The position numbers were made by a program, and so were the translations under genes. A stretch of 64,000 bases of DNA, taken from NCBI RefSeq assembly GCF_014193695.1, contig NZ_JACHZR010000004.1, forward strand, positions 558,001 through 622,000. The letters run 5' to 3'. This document shows, one piece after another, positions 33,106 to 42,324 of this stretch. How positions within the stretch are numbered: the first letter of the stretch is position 1; each line of letters begins with the position of its first letter. The stretch comes from Rhizobium sp. BK316. Lineage in GTDB: Bacteria; Pseudomonadota; Alphaproteobacteria; Rhizobiales; Rhizobiaceae. A model generated the notes under the pieces. The model worked only from the letters and a program-made list of their open reading frames with translations. It ran no database searches and was not told the origin of the DNA.

Positions 33106-34776
33106 TTATGCCGCTTCCGCAGCCGAGCCGTAGAGCGCATCCTTGAAGGGCTGCGGGCCAACACGGCGATAAGTGGCAAGGAATATCTCTGACGGATCGA
33201 GGCGCAGGCCGAGATAGGTATCGACGATCGTCTCGATCGCATCCGTCACCTTGTCCGGCTCGAAGCCGCGGCCGATGATTTCGCCGATCGACGTATGTTC
33301 GTCACCGGAACCGCCGAGCGTGATCTGGTAGAGTTCAGCACCCTTCTTCTCGACGCCCAGCAGGCCGATATGGCCGACATGGTGGTGGCCGCAGGCATTG
33401 ATGCAGCCGGAGATCTTGATCTTCAACTCGCCGATCTCGGCCTGACGGGCCGCGTCACCGAAGCGGCGGGAGATTTCCTGGGCGAGCGGAATGGAGCGCG
33501 CATTGGCGAGCGCACAATAGTCCAGCCCCGGACAGGCAATGATATCGGTAATCAGGCCGGAATTGGCTTCAGCCAGATTGATCGCGACGAGAGCGCGATA
33601 GACGGCTTCGAGGTCGGCGAGCGCGACATGCGGCAGGATGAGGTTCTGTTCATGACTGACGCGAATTTCGTCGAAGGCATATTCCTCGGCGATATCGGCG
33701 ATGGCATCCATCTGGGAATCGGAGGCGTCGCCCGGAATGCCACCGATCGGCTTCAGCGAGATCGTCACCATGCCGTAATCGGGGTTCTTGTGCGGCTGGA
33801 CGTTCTGCTGGACCCAGCGCGCAAAAGCCGGATCGGCCTTCTTCCAGCGGGCAAGGTTTTCCCAGCCCTCGGCACGTTCCGGCAGGGCCGGCGGCGCGAA
33901 GTAGGCGGTAATTGCCTGCACGTCCTTTTCCGGCAGTTTCAGTTCGCTGTCCTTCAACTGCGCGAATTCGACCTCGACCTGACGGGCGAGTTCTTCGGCA
34001 CCGGTCTCGTGGACGAGGATCTTGATGCGGGCTTTGTACTTGTTGTCGCGGCGGCCATGCAGGTTATACACGCGCATGACGGCGGTCGTGTAGGACAGAA
34101 GATCTTCTTCCGGCAGGAAGTCGCGGATCAGCTTGGCGACCATCGGCGTGCGGCCCTGACCGCCGCCGACATAGACGGCAAAGCCGATCTCGCCCTTGTC
34201 ATTCTTCTTCAGGTGCAGGCCGATATCATGGACCTGAATGGCGGCGCGGTCGCGCTCGGCACCGGTCACAGCAATCTTGAACTTGCGCGGCAGGAAGGAG
34301 AATTCCGGGTGGACCGACGACCATTGGCGCAGGATTTCGGCGTAAGGGCGCGGATCGGCGATCTCATCGGCGGCGGCGCCGGCGAAGTGATCGGCTGTCA
34401 CGTTTCTGATGCAGTTGCCCGAGGTCTGGAGGGCGTGCATCTCGACGCTCGCGAGGTCGGCAAGCGCATCAGGTATTTCGGATAGCTTCGGCCAGTTGAA
34501 CTGCAGGTTCTGGCGTGTGGTGAAGTGGCCATAGCCGCGGTCATAGGTGCGGGCGATATGGGCGAGCATGCGCATCTGACGCGAGCTCAGCGTACCGTAG
34601 GGAATGGCGATGCGCAGCATATAGGCGTGAAGCTGCAGGTAGACACCGTTCATCAGGCGCAGCGGCTTGAATGCGTCCTCGGCCAGCTCGCCGGAAAGGC
34701 GGCGCTGGACCTGATCGCGAAACTGCTCGACGCGCTCGGCGACAAAGGCATGGTCAAATTCGTCGTAACGGTACAT
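33106..34776 (-). CDS. cysI: Sulfite reductase (siroheme/4Fe-4S, CysI/NirA type)
   Basis: 556 residues with two nitrite/sulfite-reductase ferredoxin-like half domains. The cluster ligands are Cys415, Cys421, Cys458 and Cys462 (ACPGLDYCALA and SGCINACGHH), spacing C-x5-C and C-x3-C. Siroheme-binding residues lie in GNCIRNVTADH (120-130). It reduces sulfite to sulfide in the cytoplasm for cysteine synthesis. Presence of the cysG-type gene and of DUF934/DUF2849 genes, and the absence of a flavoprotein CysJ nearby, suggest a ferredoxin-like donor. A nitrite reductase role is less likely in this context. Confidence 0.88.
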   Translation of the reverse strand: MYRYDEFDHAFVAERVEQFRDQVQRRLSGELAEDAFKPLRLMNGVYLQLHAYMLRIAIPYGTLSSRQMRMLAHIARTYDRGYGHFTTRQNLQFNWPKLSEIPDALADLASVEMHALQTSGNCIRNVTADHFAGAAADEIADPRPYAEILRQWSSVHPEFSFLPRKFKIAVTGAERDRAAIQVHDIGLHLKKNDKGEIGFAVYVGGGQGRTPMVAKLIRDFLPEEDLLSYTTAVMRVYNLHGRRDNKYKARIKILVHETGAEELARQVEVEFAQLKDSELKLPEKDVQAITAYFAPPALPERAEGWENLARWKKADPAFARWVQQNVQPHKNPDYGMVTISLKPIGGIPGDASDSQMDAIADIAEEYAFDEIRVSHEQNLILPHVALADLEAVYRALVAINLAEANSGLITDIIACPGLDYCALANARSIPLAQEISRRFGDAARQAEIGELKIKISGCINACGHHHVGHIGLLGVEKKGAELYQITLGGSGDEHTSIGEIIGRGFEPDKVTDAIETIVDTYLGLRLDPSEIFLATYRRVGPQPFKDALYGSAAEAA

Positions 34777-34784
34777 CGTCTTCC

Positions 34785-35099
34785 TCAGACTGCAATGAAT
34801 TCTGGATCAGCCGGCTTGTAGCCCGGCGCATATTCCATGGTCGGCCCCTGCGCGCGAATGCGCTCGCGCAGACGCAGCGGCCAGAGCTGGCCATTGGTTT
34901 CCTGAACCTCGACAACGGCAACGTCGACGACCAGGTTGTCAGCATAGGATTTCTTACCGATCTCCTCGAGCGCCGCGACGGCTTCGGCATGGCGAGCGAC
35001 AAGCGCTTCCTGCAACGAGGTCACCCACTCGCCATTGGCGTTCAGCCAGACGGCGATGCCGTCCGTCAGGCGGTTGGCGGTCAGAACCTTGTCTACCAT
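34785..35099 (-). CDS. DUF2849 protein of the sulfite-reduction cluster
   Basis: 104 residues from MVDKVLTANRLTDGIAVWLN. AAGGAG lies 6 bases before the ATG. The rest is a compact alpha/beta domain (VVDVAVVEV, LWPLRLRERIRAQGPTM) ending YAPGYKPADPEFIAV. DUF2849 proteins are small and have no known activity, but they are regularly placed between the siroheme synthase and sulfite reductase genes of alphaproteobacteria. It starts 1 base after the cysG stop and ends 8 bases before cysI, so it is surely cotranscribed. Confidence 0.78.
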   Translation of the reverse strand: MVDKVLTANRLTDGIAVWLNANGEWVTSLQEALVARHAEAVAALEEIGKKSYADNLVVDVAVVEVQETNGQLWPLRLRERIRAQGPTMEYAPGYKPADPEFIAV

Positions 35100-35100
35100 G

Positions 35101-36537
35101 TCAGCTCCTTGCAAGTTCATCGAACCGGATGCGCTCACGCACCAGCGGTTCGGACAGTTCGAAATTGGCGCCTGCGACCGCATCGCCGATAATGACCATG
35201 ACCGGTCCCGTCAACTCGTCACGATGCTGCAGGTCCGGAAGATCACGTAAGGTTCCATGCAACAGGCGGCGATCTGCGCGGCTGGCATTCTCGATCACCG
35301 CAACGGTGGTCTCTGCGGGAATGCCGGCCTGCATCAGCCGCTCGGCAACGGAGGCTGCGACCGTGCGGCCCATATAGACGGCGATCGTGGCACCCGACAC
35401 TGCAAGGCTTGCCCAGTCCGGCAGAACGTCGCCGGTCAGATCATGCCCGGTCGTGAAGACCAGCGAGGAGGCAACGCCGCGCAGGGTCAGTGGCAGTTCG
35501 AAATCGGCAGCGGCGGCAAAGGCGGAAGTGATGCCGGGCACAATCTCATAGGAGATGCCGGCGGCGCGCAAGGCGGCCATCTCTTCCCCGGCCCGGCCAT
35601 AGACCAGCGGATCGCCGCTCTTCAGGCGCACGACGCGCTTGCCCTGCCGGCCAAGCTCGACCAGGAGATCATTGATCTCTTCCTGGGACTTCGAATGGCA
35701 GCCCTTGCGCTTGCCGACCGAAAGACGCTCGGCATCGCGGCGTCCCATATCGACGATCGCCTGCGGCACGAGTGCGTCATAGACAATCACATCGGCCTCC
35801 ATCATCACACGCTGGGCGCGCAAGGTCAGCAGGTCTTCGGCACCGGGACCGGCACCAACGAGCCAAACATGCCCTTCGGCGCGATCCAGCGAACGGAGCA
35901 GGCCATTGGCAGCATGGCGAGCCTGCGGAAGATTGCCATTGGCGACAGCATTCGCGACCGGGCCGGAGAAGAAACGACGCCAGAAGATGCGGCGGGAAAC
36001 GCCGCGCGGGATGAGATGCTCGACCGTCTTGCGATAGCTGGTTGCAAGCGCTGCGAGACGCCCGAGAGAGGGCGACAGAAGCTGGTCGATCTGAGCCCGG
36101 ATCATCTGCGCGAGTACGGGACCTGCGCCTTCCGTGCCGATCGCAACGGCGACAGGCGCGCGGTTGACAAGAGCCGGTGTGTAAAAATCGCAGTATTCGG
36201 GCTGGTCGACGGCGTTGGCCGGGATTTTTGCCGCGCGGGCTGCTTCGACGATCCGGCGATCCTGCTCGGCTTCGCCAGTCGCGGCGAATACCAGAATGGC
36301 ACCTTCAACCTGCTCGGGCACGAAGGCTTCGCGGACGGTCTCGATACGATTGGCAATCAGGAAGGCGTGGTAATCGGCCTCTGGGCGATCGGCATGCGCG
36401 ATAATACGCACTTGCGTGTTCAAGAGCAGGCGAACCTTGGCGAAAGCTTCGTCGCCATTGCCGAATACGGCCGCAGTCCGACCTTCCACGCGAAAGAAGG
36501 CGGGAAATACCGAAAGCTGTTCAGTCCTGGGAGGCAT
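35101..36537 (-). CDS. cysG: Siroheme synthase CysG (methyltransferase, dehydrogenase, ferrochelatase)
   Basis: 478 residues from MPPRTEQLSVFPAFFRVEGR. The N-terminal part (about 10-215) is the NAD-dependent dehydrogenase and chelatase domain, with a modified nucleotide motif VFGNGDEAFAKV. The C-terminal part (about 220-465) is uroporphyrinogen III methyltransferase: VWLVGAGPGAEDLLTLRA, VVRLKSGDPLVYGRAGEE. It converts uroporphyrinogen III to siroheme for CysI. The frame stays open 36 codons upstream, but that part is not family-like. The stretch 36538-36822 should hold the promoters of this operon and of the divergent deaminase; no gene is seen there. Confidence 0.92.
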   Translation of the reverse strand: MPPRTEQLSVFPAFFRVEGRTAAVFGNGDEAFAKVRLLLNTQVRIIAHADRPEADYHAFLIANRIETVREAFVPEQVEGAILVFAATGEAEQDRRIVEAARAAKIPANAVDQPEYCDFYTPALVNRAPVAVAIGTEGAGPVLAQMIRAQIDQLLSPSLGRLAALATSYRKTVEHLIPRGVSRRIFWRRFFSGPVANAVANGNLPQARHAANGLLRSLDRAEGHVWLVGAGPGAEDLLTLRAQRVMMEADVIVYDALVPQAIVDMGRRDAERLSVGKRKGCHSKSQEEINDLLVELGRQGKRVVRLKSGDPLVYGRAGEEMAALRAAGISYEIVPGITSAFAAAADFELPLTLRGVASSLVFTTGHDLTGDVLPDWASLAVSGATIAVYMGRTVAASVAERLMQAGIPAETTVAVIENASRADRRLLHGTLRDLPDLQHRDELTGPVMVIIGDAVAGANFELSEPLVRERIRFDELARS

Positions 36538-36822
36538 TCTCAATCCACTTCGAAGTTGCTCGAATATGCATTTTCCAGGCAAGCGAATGAAGAAACAGAA
36601 TTCCAAAGGCCGGCCAGCGGCGTATTCTTTTACCCGGTTGATCAATGATTTGAGAAAACTGACCCGTGCGGCGCAAAAACCACATATCTTGAGCCGTCGT
36701 CGCAGCTTTTTCCGGAAGCCAAAGGGTGAAGCGATAAAGCCTGTGACAAAGTCCCCGGCGCCGGACTTATGCGTTCCGCTTCATTCCGATGGGCGATAGG
36801 ATGCGCCGAACAGGAGAATTTC

Positions 36823-37410
36823 ATGCCGGAAAAGACAATCGCCTCCCGCCTTCTGCAGGTCATGGAAGAGAATATCCTACCGATGACGGAGCTCGGCGTC
36901 GCCTCCGGCAACAAGGTGTTCGGGGCGGCGATCCTGCGCAAGTCCGATCTGTCGCTCATCCTCGCCGAAACCAACAACGAGCTCGAAAATCCGCTCTGGC
37001 ACGGCGAAGTGCACACGCTGAAACGCTTCTACGAACTCAACGACAAGCCGACGACGAAGGACCTGATATTTCTCTCCACACACGAACCCTGCACCATGTG
37101 CATGTCGGCGATCACCTGGGCCGGCTTCGATAATTTCTATTATTTCTTCAGCCACGAGGATTCGCGCGACAGCTTTGCGATTCCGCACGATCTGAAGATC
37201 CTGAAGGAAGTCTTCGGGCTCGAGCCTGGCGGCTACAGGCGGCAAAACGCCTTCTGGAAGAGCTTTGCGATCGCCGATCTCGTCGAGACAGAGGATGATC
37301 AGCTGAAGGCTGACCTCAAGGCGCAGACAGTGCGGATCAAATCACGCTACGCCGCCCTCTCCGACACCTATCAGGCCACCAAGAGCGCCAACGACATTCC
37401 GCTGAGCTGA
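36823..37410 (+). CDS. Cytidine/deoxycytidylate-deaminase-like zinc enzyme
   Basis: 195 residues from MPEKTIASRLLQVMEENILP, with AGGAG before the ATG. The zinc deaminase motif is intact: HGE (His60, Glu62) and PCTMC (Cys90, Cys93). Its family deaminates nucleobases, nucleosides or related cyclic amines. The long spacing between motifs and the YYFFSHEDSRDSF segment are unusual, so the substrate cannot be stated. It lies 5 bases before mazG and is probably co-expressed, which suits a nucleotide-cleaning role. Confidence 0.8.
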   Translation: MPEKTIASRLLQVMEENILPMTELGVASGNKVFGAAILRKSDLSLILAETNNELENPLWHGEVHTLKRFYELNDKPTTKDLIFLSTHEPCTMCMSAITWAGFDNFYYFFSHEDSRDSFAIPHDLKILKEVFGLEPGGYRRQNAFWKSFAIADLVETEDDQLKADLKAQTVRIKSRYAALSDTYQATKSANDIPLS

Positions 37411-37415
37411 GGACC

Positions 37416-38261
37416 ATGGAACCTTCGAAAGACATTTCGCGCCTGATCGAGATCATGGCAGCACTGCGCAATCCTCGTACCGGCTGCCCCTGGGACATCG
37501 AGCAGAACTTCGAGAGCATTAAGCCCTATACGCTCGAAGAAGCCTATGAGGTTGCAGATGCGATCGAGCGCAAGGATATGGACGATCTCTGCGACGAGCT
37601 TGGCGACCTGCTGCTGCAGGTGGTCTTTCATGCGCGCATGGCCGAAGAAGCCGGCGAGTTTTCCTTCGGCGATGTGGTGGAAGCGATCACCCGCAAGATG
37701 ATCCGCCGGCATCCGCATGTCTTTGCTCGCTCGGATGCGGATACGCCCGATGCCGTGAAGAAGCAGTGGGACGAGATCAAGCAGGCGGAAAAACGCGAGC
37801 GCGCGGAACGTCGGGCACGCCGCGGCATCACTGAAGATTTCAAGGCAGGCTTCCTTGGCTCCGTGCAGCGCAGCTTTCCGGCGCTGACCGAAGCGCTCAA
37901 ACTTCAGGAGCGCGCCGCCAAGGTCGGCTTCGACTGGTCGGCGCCCGAACCAATCCTCGACAAGATCGAGGAAGAGGTCGATGAGCTGCGGGTTGCGTTG
38001 CGTGAGGGCGATAAATCAAAGGTCAGCGACGAACTCGGTGATCTGATCTTCGCGATGGTCAATATCGGGCGACACGTGAAAGCCGATCCGGAACAGGCGC
38101 TGCGTGGCACGAATACGAAATTCAGGCGCCGATTCAATCATATCGAGACGGTTCTTTATGCAGAAGGCGAGAGCCTGGAGGCAGCCAGCCTGGAGCGGAT
38201 GGAAGAGATCTGGCAAGCGGCGAAGGCGATCGAGCGGGCTGTCGTTGCTGGCACGGAGTGA
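37416..38261 (+). CDS. mazG: Nucleoside triphosphate pyrophosphohydrolase MazG
   Basis: 281 residues, full length for MazG. Two MazG repeats carry the acidic metal-binding helices: EEAYEVADAIE with DDLCDELGDLLLQVVFHARM in the first, and EEVDELRVAL with VSDELGDLIFAMVNIGRH in the second. It hydrolyses (d)NTPs to monophosphates and pyrophosphate, and may lower ppGpp or remove damaged nucleotides. The start is preceded by the deaminase stop at 5 bases. It is convergent with hflX, 16 bases away. Confidence 0.92.
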   Translation: MEPSKDISRLIEIMAALRNPRTGCPWDIEQNFESIKPYTLEEAYEVADAIERKDMDDLCDELGDLLLQVVFHARMAEEAGEFSFGDVVEAITRKMIRRHPHVFARSDADTPDAVKKQWDEIKQAEKRERAERRARRGITEDFKAGFLGSVQRSFPALTEALKLQERAAKVGFDWSAPEPILDKIEEEVDELRVALREGDKSKVSDELGDLIFAMVNIGRHVKADPEQALRGTNTKFRRRFNHIETVLYAEGESLEAASLERMEEIWQAAKAIERAVVAGTE

Positions 38262-38277
38262 GCTCCGCTCAACGGGC

Positions 38278-39603
38278 TTATCGCTCCCAGTCTTCCTTTG
38301 CAGGCCTCTGGCCATGGCCGATCCGGCGCTCAAGCTCGGCCGCCTCGGTCTCCGATAGCCGGAGTTCCAGCGTCACCGAACCATCCTCATTGTCCTCGCG
38401 GCTATCGACGACGGCATGGTCGTAGAGCCAGGGCAGCAGCGCCAGCTTGTCGACGGACAGCGTGATCGTCGTTTCCGTCATGACGCCGGACAGACGGCGG
38501 CTGATCTCGTCCATCAGCCTGTCCACGCCCTCGCCGCTGATGGCGGAAACGGCGATGACATTTTGCATGGTGGAAGCCTTCTGCACCATGGCGTCATGGG
38601 CTTCGGGCTCCAGCCGGTCGATCTTGTTCCAGACCTCGAGGATGCGGCGCTGGCCTTCGGCCTCGTCGATGCCAAGGTCGTTGAGGATACGCAGCACGTC
38701 AGCGCTCTGGGCCTGATTGTCCACATCGGACATATCGCGGACATGCAGAATGAGATCGGCCTCCAGCACTTCTTCCAGCGTCGCGCGGAAAGCGGCGACC
38801 AGATGGGTCGGCAGGTCGGAGATGAAACCGACGGTATCAGAGAGGATAACGGTGCGGCCGTGCGGCAGCTTCATGCGGCGCAGCGTCGGGTCGAGCGTCG
38901 CGAAGAGCATGTCTTCGGCGAGAACCCCTGCCCCGGTGATGCGATTGAAGAGCGTCGATTTGCCGGCGTTGGTATAACCGACGAGCGCCACGATCGGATG
39001 CGGCACCTTCCTACGCTTGGCTCGGTGAAGCTGGCGGGTGCGCACGACCTGCTCCAGTTCACGTTCGAGCTTGATGATGCGATCCTGCAGCAGACGGCGG
39101 TCGGCTTCGATCTGGGTTTCACCCGGACCACCCATGAAACCGCCACCGCCGCGCTGGCGCTCAAGGTGGGTCCAGCTTCGAACCAACCGGCCCTTCTGGT
39201 AGTTCAGATGCGCAAGATCGACCTGCAGCGTGCCTTCCTTCGTGGAGGCGCGGCGGCCGAAGATTTCGAGGATCAAGCCCGTCCGGTCGATGACCTTGGC
39301 GTTCCATTCCTTTTCCAGATTACGCTGCTGCACAGGCGTCAGCGGATGATCGACAATGACCAAGCCGGAATCACGCTCGTCCAGCAGGTGCTTGATTTCC
39401 TCGATCTTGCCCGTGCCGAGAAGCGTTGCCGGACGCGGATCGTTGACGGAGACGATCGATGCGTTGACGACATTGAGGTCGATCGCCTGGGCGAGACCCG
39501 TCGCTTCGTCGAGACGGCTTTCGGGAGTGCGAGTCGAAGCCGACTCAGTCTGACCGCCGCGCGAGCGCGACTTCAACACCGGCACGACGACAGTCGCGCG
39601 CAT
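38278..39603 (-). CDS. hflX: GTPase HflX
   Basis: 441 residues from MRATVVVPVLKSRSRGGQTE. It has the HflX-specific N-terminal domain (NDPRPATLLGTGKIEEIKHL) and the RGGGGFMGGPGETQIE linker, then a GTPase domain: G1 GYTNAGKSTLF, G3 DTVGF, G4 NKID. HflX binds the large ribosomal subunit and rescues stalled or hibernating ribosomes. AGGGAT lies 6 bases before the ATG; the frame is open further upstream, but that part overlaps hfq. The usual hfq-hflX pairing is kept. Confidence 0.93.
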   Translation of the reverse strand: MRATVVVPVLKSRSRGGQTESASTRTPESRLDEATGLAQAIDLNVVNASIVSVNDPRPATLLGTGKIEEIKHLLDERDSGLVIVDHPLTPVQQRNLEKEWNAKVIDRTGLILEIFGRRASTKEGTLQVDLAHLNYQKGRLVRSWTHLERQRGGGGFMGGPGETQIEADRRLLQDRIIKLERELEQVVRTRQLHRAKRRKVPHPIVALVGYTNAGKSTLFNRITGAGVLAEDMLFATLDPTLRRMKLPHGRTVILSDTVGFISDLPTHLVAAFRATLEEVLEADLILHVRDMSDVDNQAQSADVLRILNDLGIDEAEGQRRILEVWNKIDRLEPEAHDAMVQKASTMQNVIAVSAISGEGVDRLMDEISRRLSGVMTETTITLSVDKLALLPWLYDHAVVDSREDNEDGSVTLELRLSETEAAELERRIGHGQRPAKEDWER

Positions 39604-39682
39604 ATCATCCCTGTGCTTGGCGGCCTCAGGGATGATGGAATCATTCTTTGTATCGCGTGTCGAAATGACGGCTGGCCTTGGT

Positions 39683-39925
39683 TTAGGACGCTGCTTCTTC
39701 GCTCTCGAACATCTGCATTGGCTGACCAGGCATGATAGTCGAGATCGCGTGTTTATACACGAGCTGCGAATGGCCGTCACGGCGAAGCAGAACACAGAAA
39801 TTGTCAAAAGAAGTGACAACACCCGTGAGTTTCACGCCGTTAATCAGAAAGATTGTCAGGGAAATCTTTTGCTTGCGTACAGTATTGAGAAATAAGTCCT
39901 GCAGATTCTGAGAACGTTCCGCCAT
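39683..39925 (-). CDS. hfq: RNA chaperone Hfq
   Basis: 80 residues from [20 protein letters not shown], the normal rhizobial length. Sm1 ([12 protein letters not shown]) and Sm2 (YKHAISTI, with the KHA RNA-binding residues) are intact. Hfq forms a hexamer that pairs small RNAs with mRNAs; in rhizobia it also affects nitrogen-fixation gene control. The open frame 17 codons upstream is not family-like. It lies between dat and hflX. Confidence 0.97.
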
Positions 39926-40035
39926 CGCGCCGCTTCTTTCTTTATTGCCGGCCTGATCAAGCCGGTAGAATATCAATCAACCTCTCCAGCAAGGCAGGTG
40001 GCACCCTCATTCCTCCAGCCCAGCAAATCTTGGTA

Positions 40036-40899
40036 TCAAATCGTAATCTTTTCCGCAACGTCGAAAAAGGCTTCCCGAATATTCTGTGACAGGCTTCCCG
40101 GATGACCGTTCGCAATCGCCTGTCCGTCAATGGAAACCACCGGAAAACAAATGCTTGTAGCCGCCGTGATGAAGACCTCGCGGGCGGCCATCATCTCCGA
40201 AACGGAGAATTTCCGCTCGACGATATCAACCCCCAGTTTGGCCGCGACATCGATCAGAGTCGTGCGGGTGATGCCGCGCAGGATGCCATGTTCGGCAGGC
40301 CGCGTTACCAGCGTACCGTCGGCATCGACGATCCAGACATTGGTCGCCGCCCCCTCCTTCACCATGCCGTCGGCATCTATATAGATCGCCTCCTGTGCGC
40401 CGGCTTCCTTCGCCTGCTGGCGCGCAAGCGCATTCGACAGCAGCCCGATCGACTTGATGTCGACGCGGTCCCAGCGATTGTCGGGAACGGTGATCGCCTT
40501 GATGCCAGTGGCATTCTTCTTGGCGATGATTGACGGATCGGTGCTCTTGGCAGTTACGACGATCGATGGCGGCGTGCCTTCAGCCGGGAAGACATGGTCG
40601 CGGCGGGCAACGCCGCGCGTCACCTGCAGATAGAAGAGACCGTTGCGGACATGGTTGCGGCGCAGCGTCTCGCGAATCACCTGCGTCAGAGCCGCACGGC
40701 TCATCGGCCAGGCGATGCGCAGTTCACTGAGCGAACGGTCGAGCCGGTTCAGGTGCCGGGTCAGGTCGACGATCAGGCCGTGGCGGACCTCGCAAACTTC
40801 ATAGACGCCATCGGCGAACTGATAGCCACGATCCTCCACATGCACCATGGCGTTAGAATGCGGCACATAGCGTCCATTCACATAGGCAATTCTTGGCAT
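40036..40899 (-). CDS. dat: D-amino acid aminotransferase (class IV, PLP)
   Basis: 287 residues. Class IV aminotransferase fold with catalytic Lys149 in VDIKSIGLLSNALARQQAKE, and the PLP-ring Glu in MVKEGAATNVWIV. The N-terminal MPRIAYVNGRYVPHSNAMVH is typical of D-alanine aminotransferase. It interconverts D-alanine and D-glutamate and the matching 2-oxo acids, useful for peptidoglycan precursors. A branched-chain or 4-amino-4-deoxychorismate lyase role is possible but less so. It sits between ntrX and hfq, the usual rhizobial order. Confidence 0.85.
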   Translation of the reverse strand: MPRIAYVNGRYVPHSNAMVHVEDRGYQFADGVYEVCEVRHGLIVDLTRHLNRLDRSLSELRIAWPMSRAALTQVIRETLRRNHVRNGLFYLQVTRGVARRDHVFPAEGTPPSIVVTAKSTDPSIIAKKNATGIKAITVPDNRWDRVDIKSIGLLSNALARQQAKEAGAQEAIYIDADGMVKEGAATNVWIVDADGTLVTRPAEHGILRGITRTTLIDVAAKLGVDIVERKFSVSEMMAAREVFITAATSICFPVVSIDGQAIANGHPGSLSQNIREAFFDVAEKITI

Positions 40900-40927
40900 T
40901 GAAACCTGCTTCAGGCAAAGGAGGGAA

Positions 40928-40952
40928 CCGGCGCGACACGAGCCCGCGCCGG
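40928..40952 (-). other. Hairpin between ntrX and dat
   Basis: CCGGCGCG (40928-40935) and CGCGCCGG (40945-40952) form an exact 8-bp GC-rich stem with a 9-base loop, just after the ntrX stop. The T-rich side precedes the stem on the minus strand, so it does not look like a complete intrinsic terminator. It may be an attenuator or transcript stabiliser between the two genes. Confidence 0.4.
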
Positions 40953-40959
40953 AAAAACA

Positions 40960-42324
40960 TCAGACGCCGAGCGACTTCAGCTTGCGGTGCAACGCCGAGC
41001 GCTCCATGCCGACGAATTCGGCGGTGCGAGAAATGTTGCCGCCGAAGCGGTTGATCTGGGCGATCAGGTAATCCTTCTCGAACATTTCGCGGGCTTCGCG
41101 CAGCGGCAGCGTCATGATGTGGTAGTCGTTCTTGGCCGAAACCTTCGGCAGCATGTCGCCAAGATCGGTCGGCAGCATGTCGGCGGTGATCGGCGTATCC
41201 GGACCGTCGGTGCGCGCGAGGATCATCAAGCGCTCGATATTGTTGCGGAGCTGGCGGATATTGCCCGGCCAGTCATGAGCCTGCAACACGGCCATGGCGT
41301 CATCACCGATACGGCGCGGCCGGATGCCCGCCTGTTCGGAAATCTGGCGCATAAGCTGGTCGACGAGGAACGGAATATCCTCGCGACGCTCGGCGAGCTG
41401 CGGTACGCGCACTGGCACGACGGCAAGGCGATGATAGAGATCCTCGCGGAACCAGCCTTCGGCGATGCGGCTTTCCAGATTATAAGCGGTCGAGGAAATG
41501 ATGCGCACATCGACCTTCACGCGCTTGGAGCCGCCGACACGCTCGAATTGCTGGTCGACCAGCACGCGCAGGATCTTGTTCTGCGTCTCGCGCGGCATTT
41601 CGCCGACTTCGTCGAGATAGAGGATGCCGCGATGAGCCTCCTCCAACGCGCCGATCTTGCGCGCCTGCCCCGGCGCACCCTCCGTGCCGAACAGCGCCAC
41701 TTCCATGCGGTCGGGCGTGATGTTGGCCGCGTTCAGCGCGACGAAGGGGCCGTTGGCGCGCGTCGACTTCTTATGGATCATGCGCGCCACCAGTTCCTTG
41801 CCGGAGCCGGATGCGCCGAAGATCATGATGCGGCTGTTGGTGGGCGCGACCTTTTCGATCGTCTGGCGCAGCTGCGAAACGGCGACCGAGGTGCCGATCA
41901 GCTCCAGCGCATCGCCGGCGCGGCGCTTCAATTCGATGTTTTCACGCTTCAGCTTGGAATTTTCCAATGCCCTCTCAGCGATCAGGATCAGGCGGTCGGC
42001 CTTGAACGGCTTTTCGATGAAGTCGAAGGCCCCGCGCTTGATGGCGGAGACAGCCGTCTCGATATTGCCGTGGCCTGATATCATCACGACCGGGAGCTCG
42101 GGATGGCGCGTTCTGATCTCGTCCAGCAGCGAGAGACCGTCGAGCTTGCTGCCCTGCATCCAGATATCGAGGAAGACAAGGCGCGGCACGCGATCGGAAA
42201 TTGCCGCCAGCGCGCTGTCGCTGTCATGCGCCATGCGAGTTTCGTGGCCCTCATCCGACAGGATGCCGGCAACGATCTCGCGGATGTCATGCTCATCGTC
42301 GACGACGAGAATATCAGAGGCCAT
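40960..42324 (-). CDS. ntrX: Nitrogen assimilation response regulator NtrX
   Basis: 454 residues from MASDILVVDD. Receiver domain with phospho-acceptor Asp53 (FLDIW), AAA+ domain with Walker A GASGSGKE (170-177), and a C-terminal Fis-type helix-turn-helix (GNISRTAEFVGMERSALHRK). The GAFTGA loop that contacts sigma-54 is not present; the region reads FGTEGAPGQARKIG. That is a known feature of alphaproteobacterial NtrX and implies it does not activate sigma-54 promoters in the classic way. It overlaps the end of ntrY by 11 bases. Confidence 0.93.
   Translation of the reverse strand: MASDILVVDDEHDIREIVAGILSDEGHETRMAHDSDSALAAISDRVPRLVFLDIWMQGSKLDGLSLLDEIRTRHPELPVVMISGHGNIETAVSAIKRGAFDFIEKPFKADRLILIAERALENSKLKRENIELKRRAGDALELIGTSVAVSQLRQTIEKVAPTNSRIMIFGASGSGKELVARMIHKKSTRANGPFVALNAANITPDRMEVALFGTEGAPGQARKIGALEEAHRGILYLDEVGEMPRETQNKILRVLVDQQFERVGGSKRVKVDVRIISSTAYNLESRIAEGWFREDLYHRLAVVPVRVPQLAERREDIPFLVDQLMRQISEQAGIRPRRIGDDAMAVLQAHDWPGNIRQLRNNIERLMILARTDGPDTPITADMLPTDLGDMLPKVSAKNDYHIMTLPLREAREMFEKDYLIAQINRFGGNISRTAEFVGMERSALHRKLKSLGV

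Noticed and set aside
39985..40005. Sigma-54-like TGGCAC element between dat and hfq
   Set aside because: The -12 part does not match (no TTGC at the right spacing) and it would point away from both genes.
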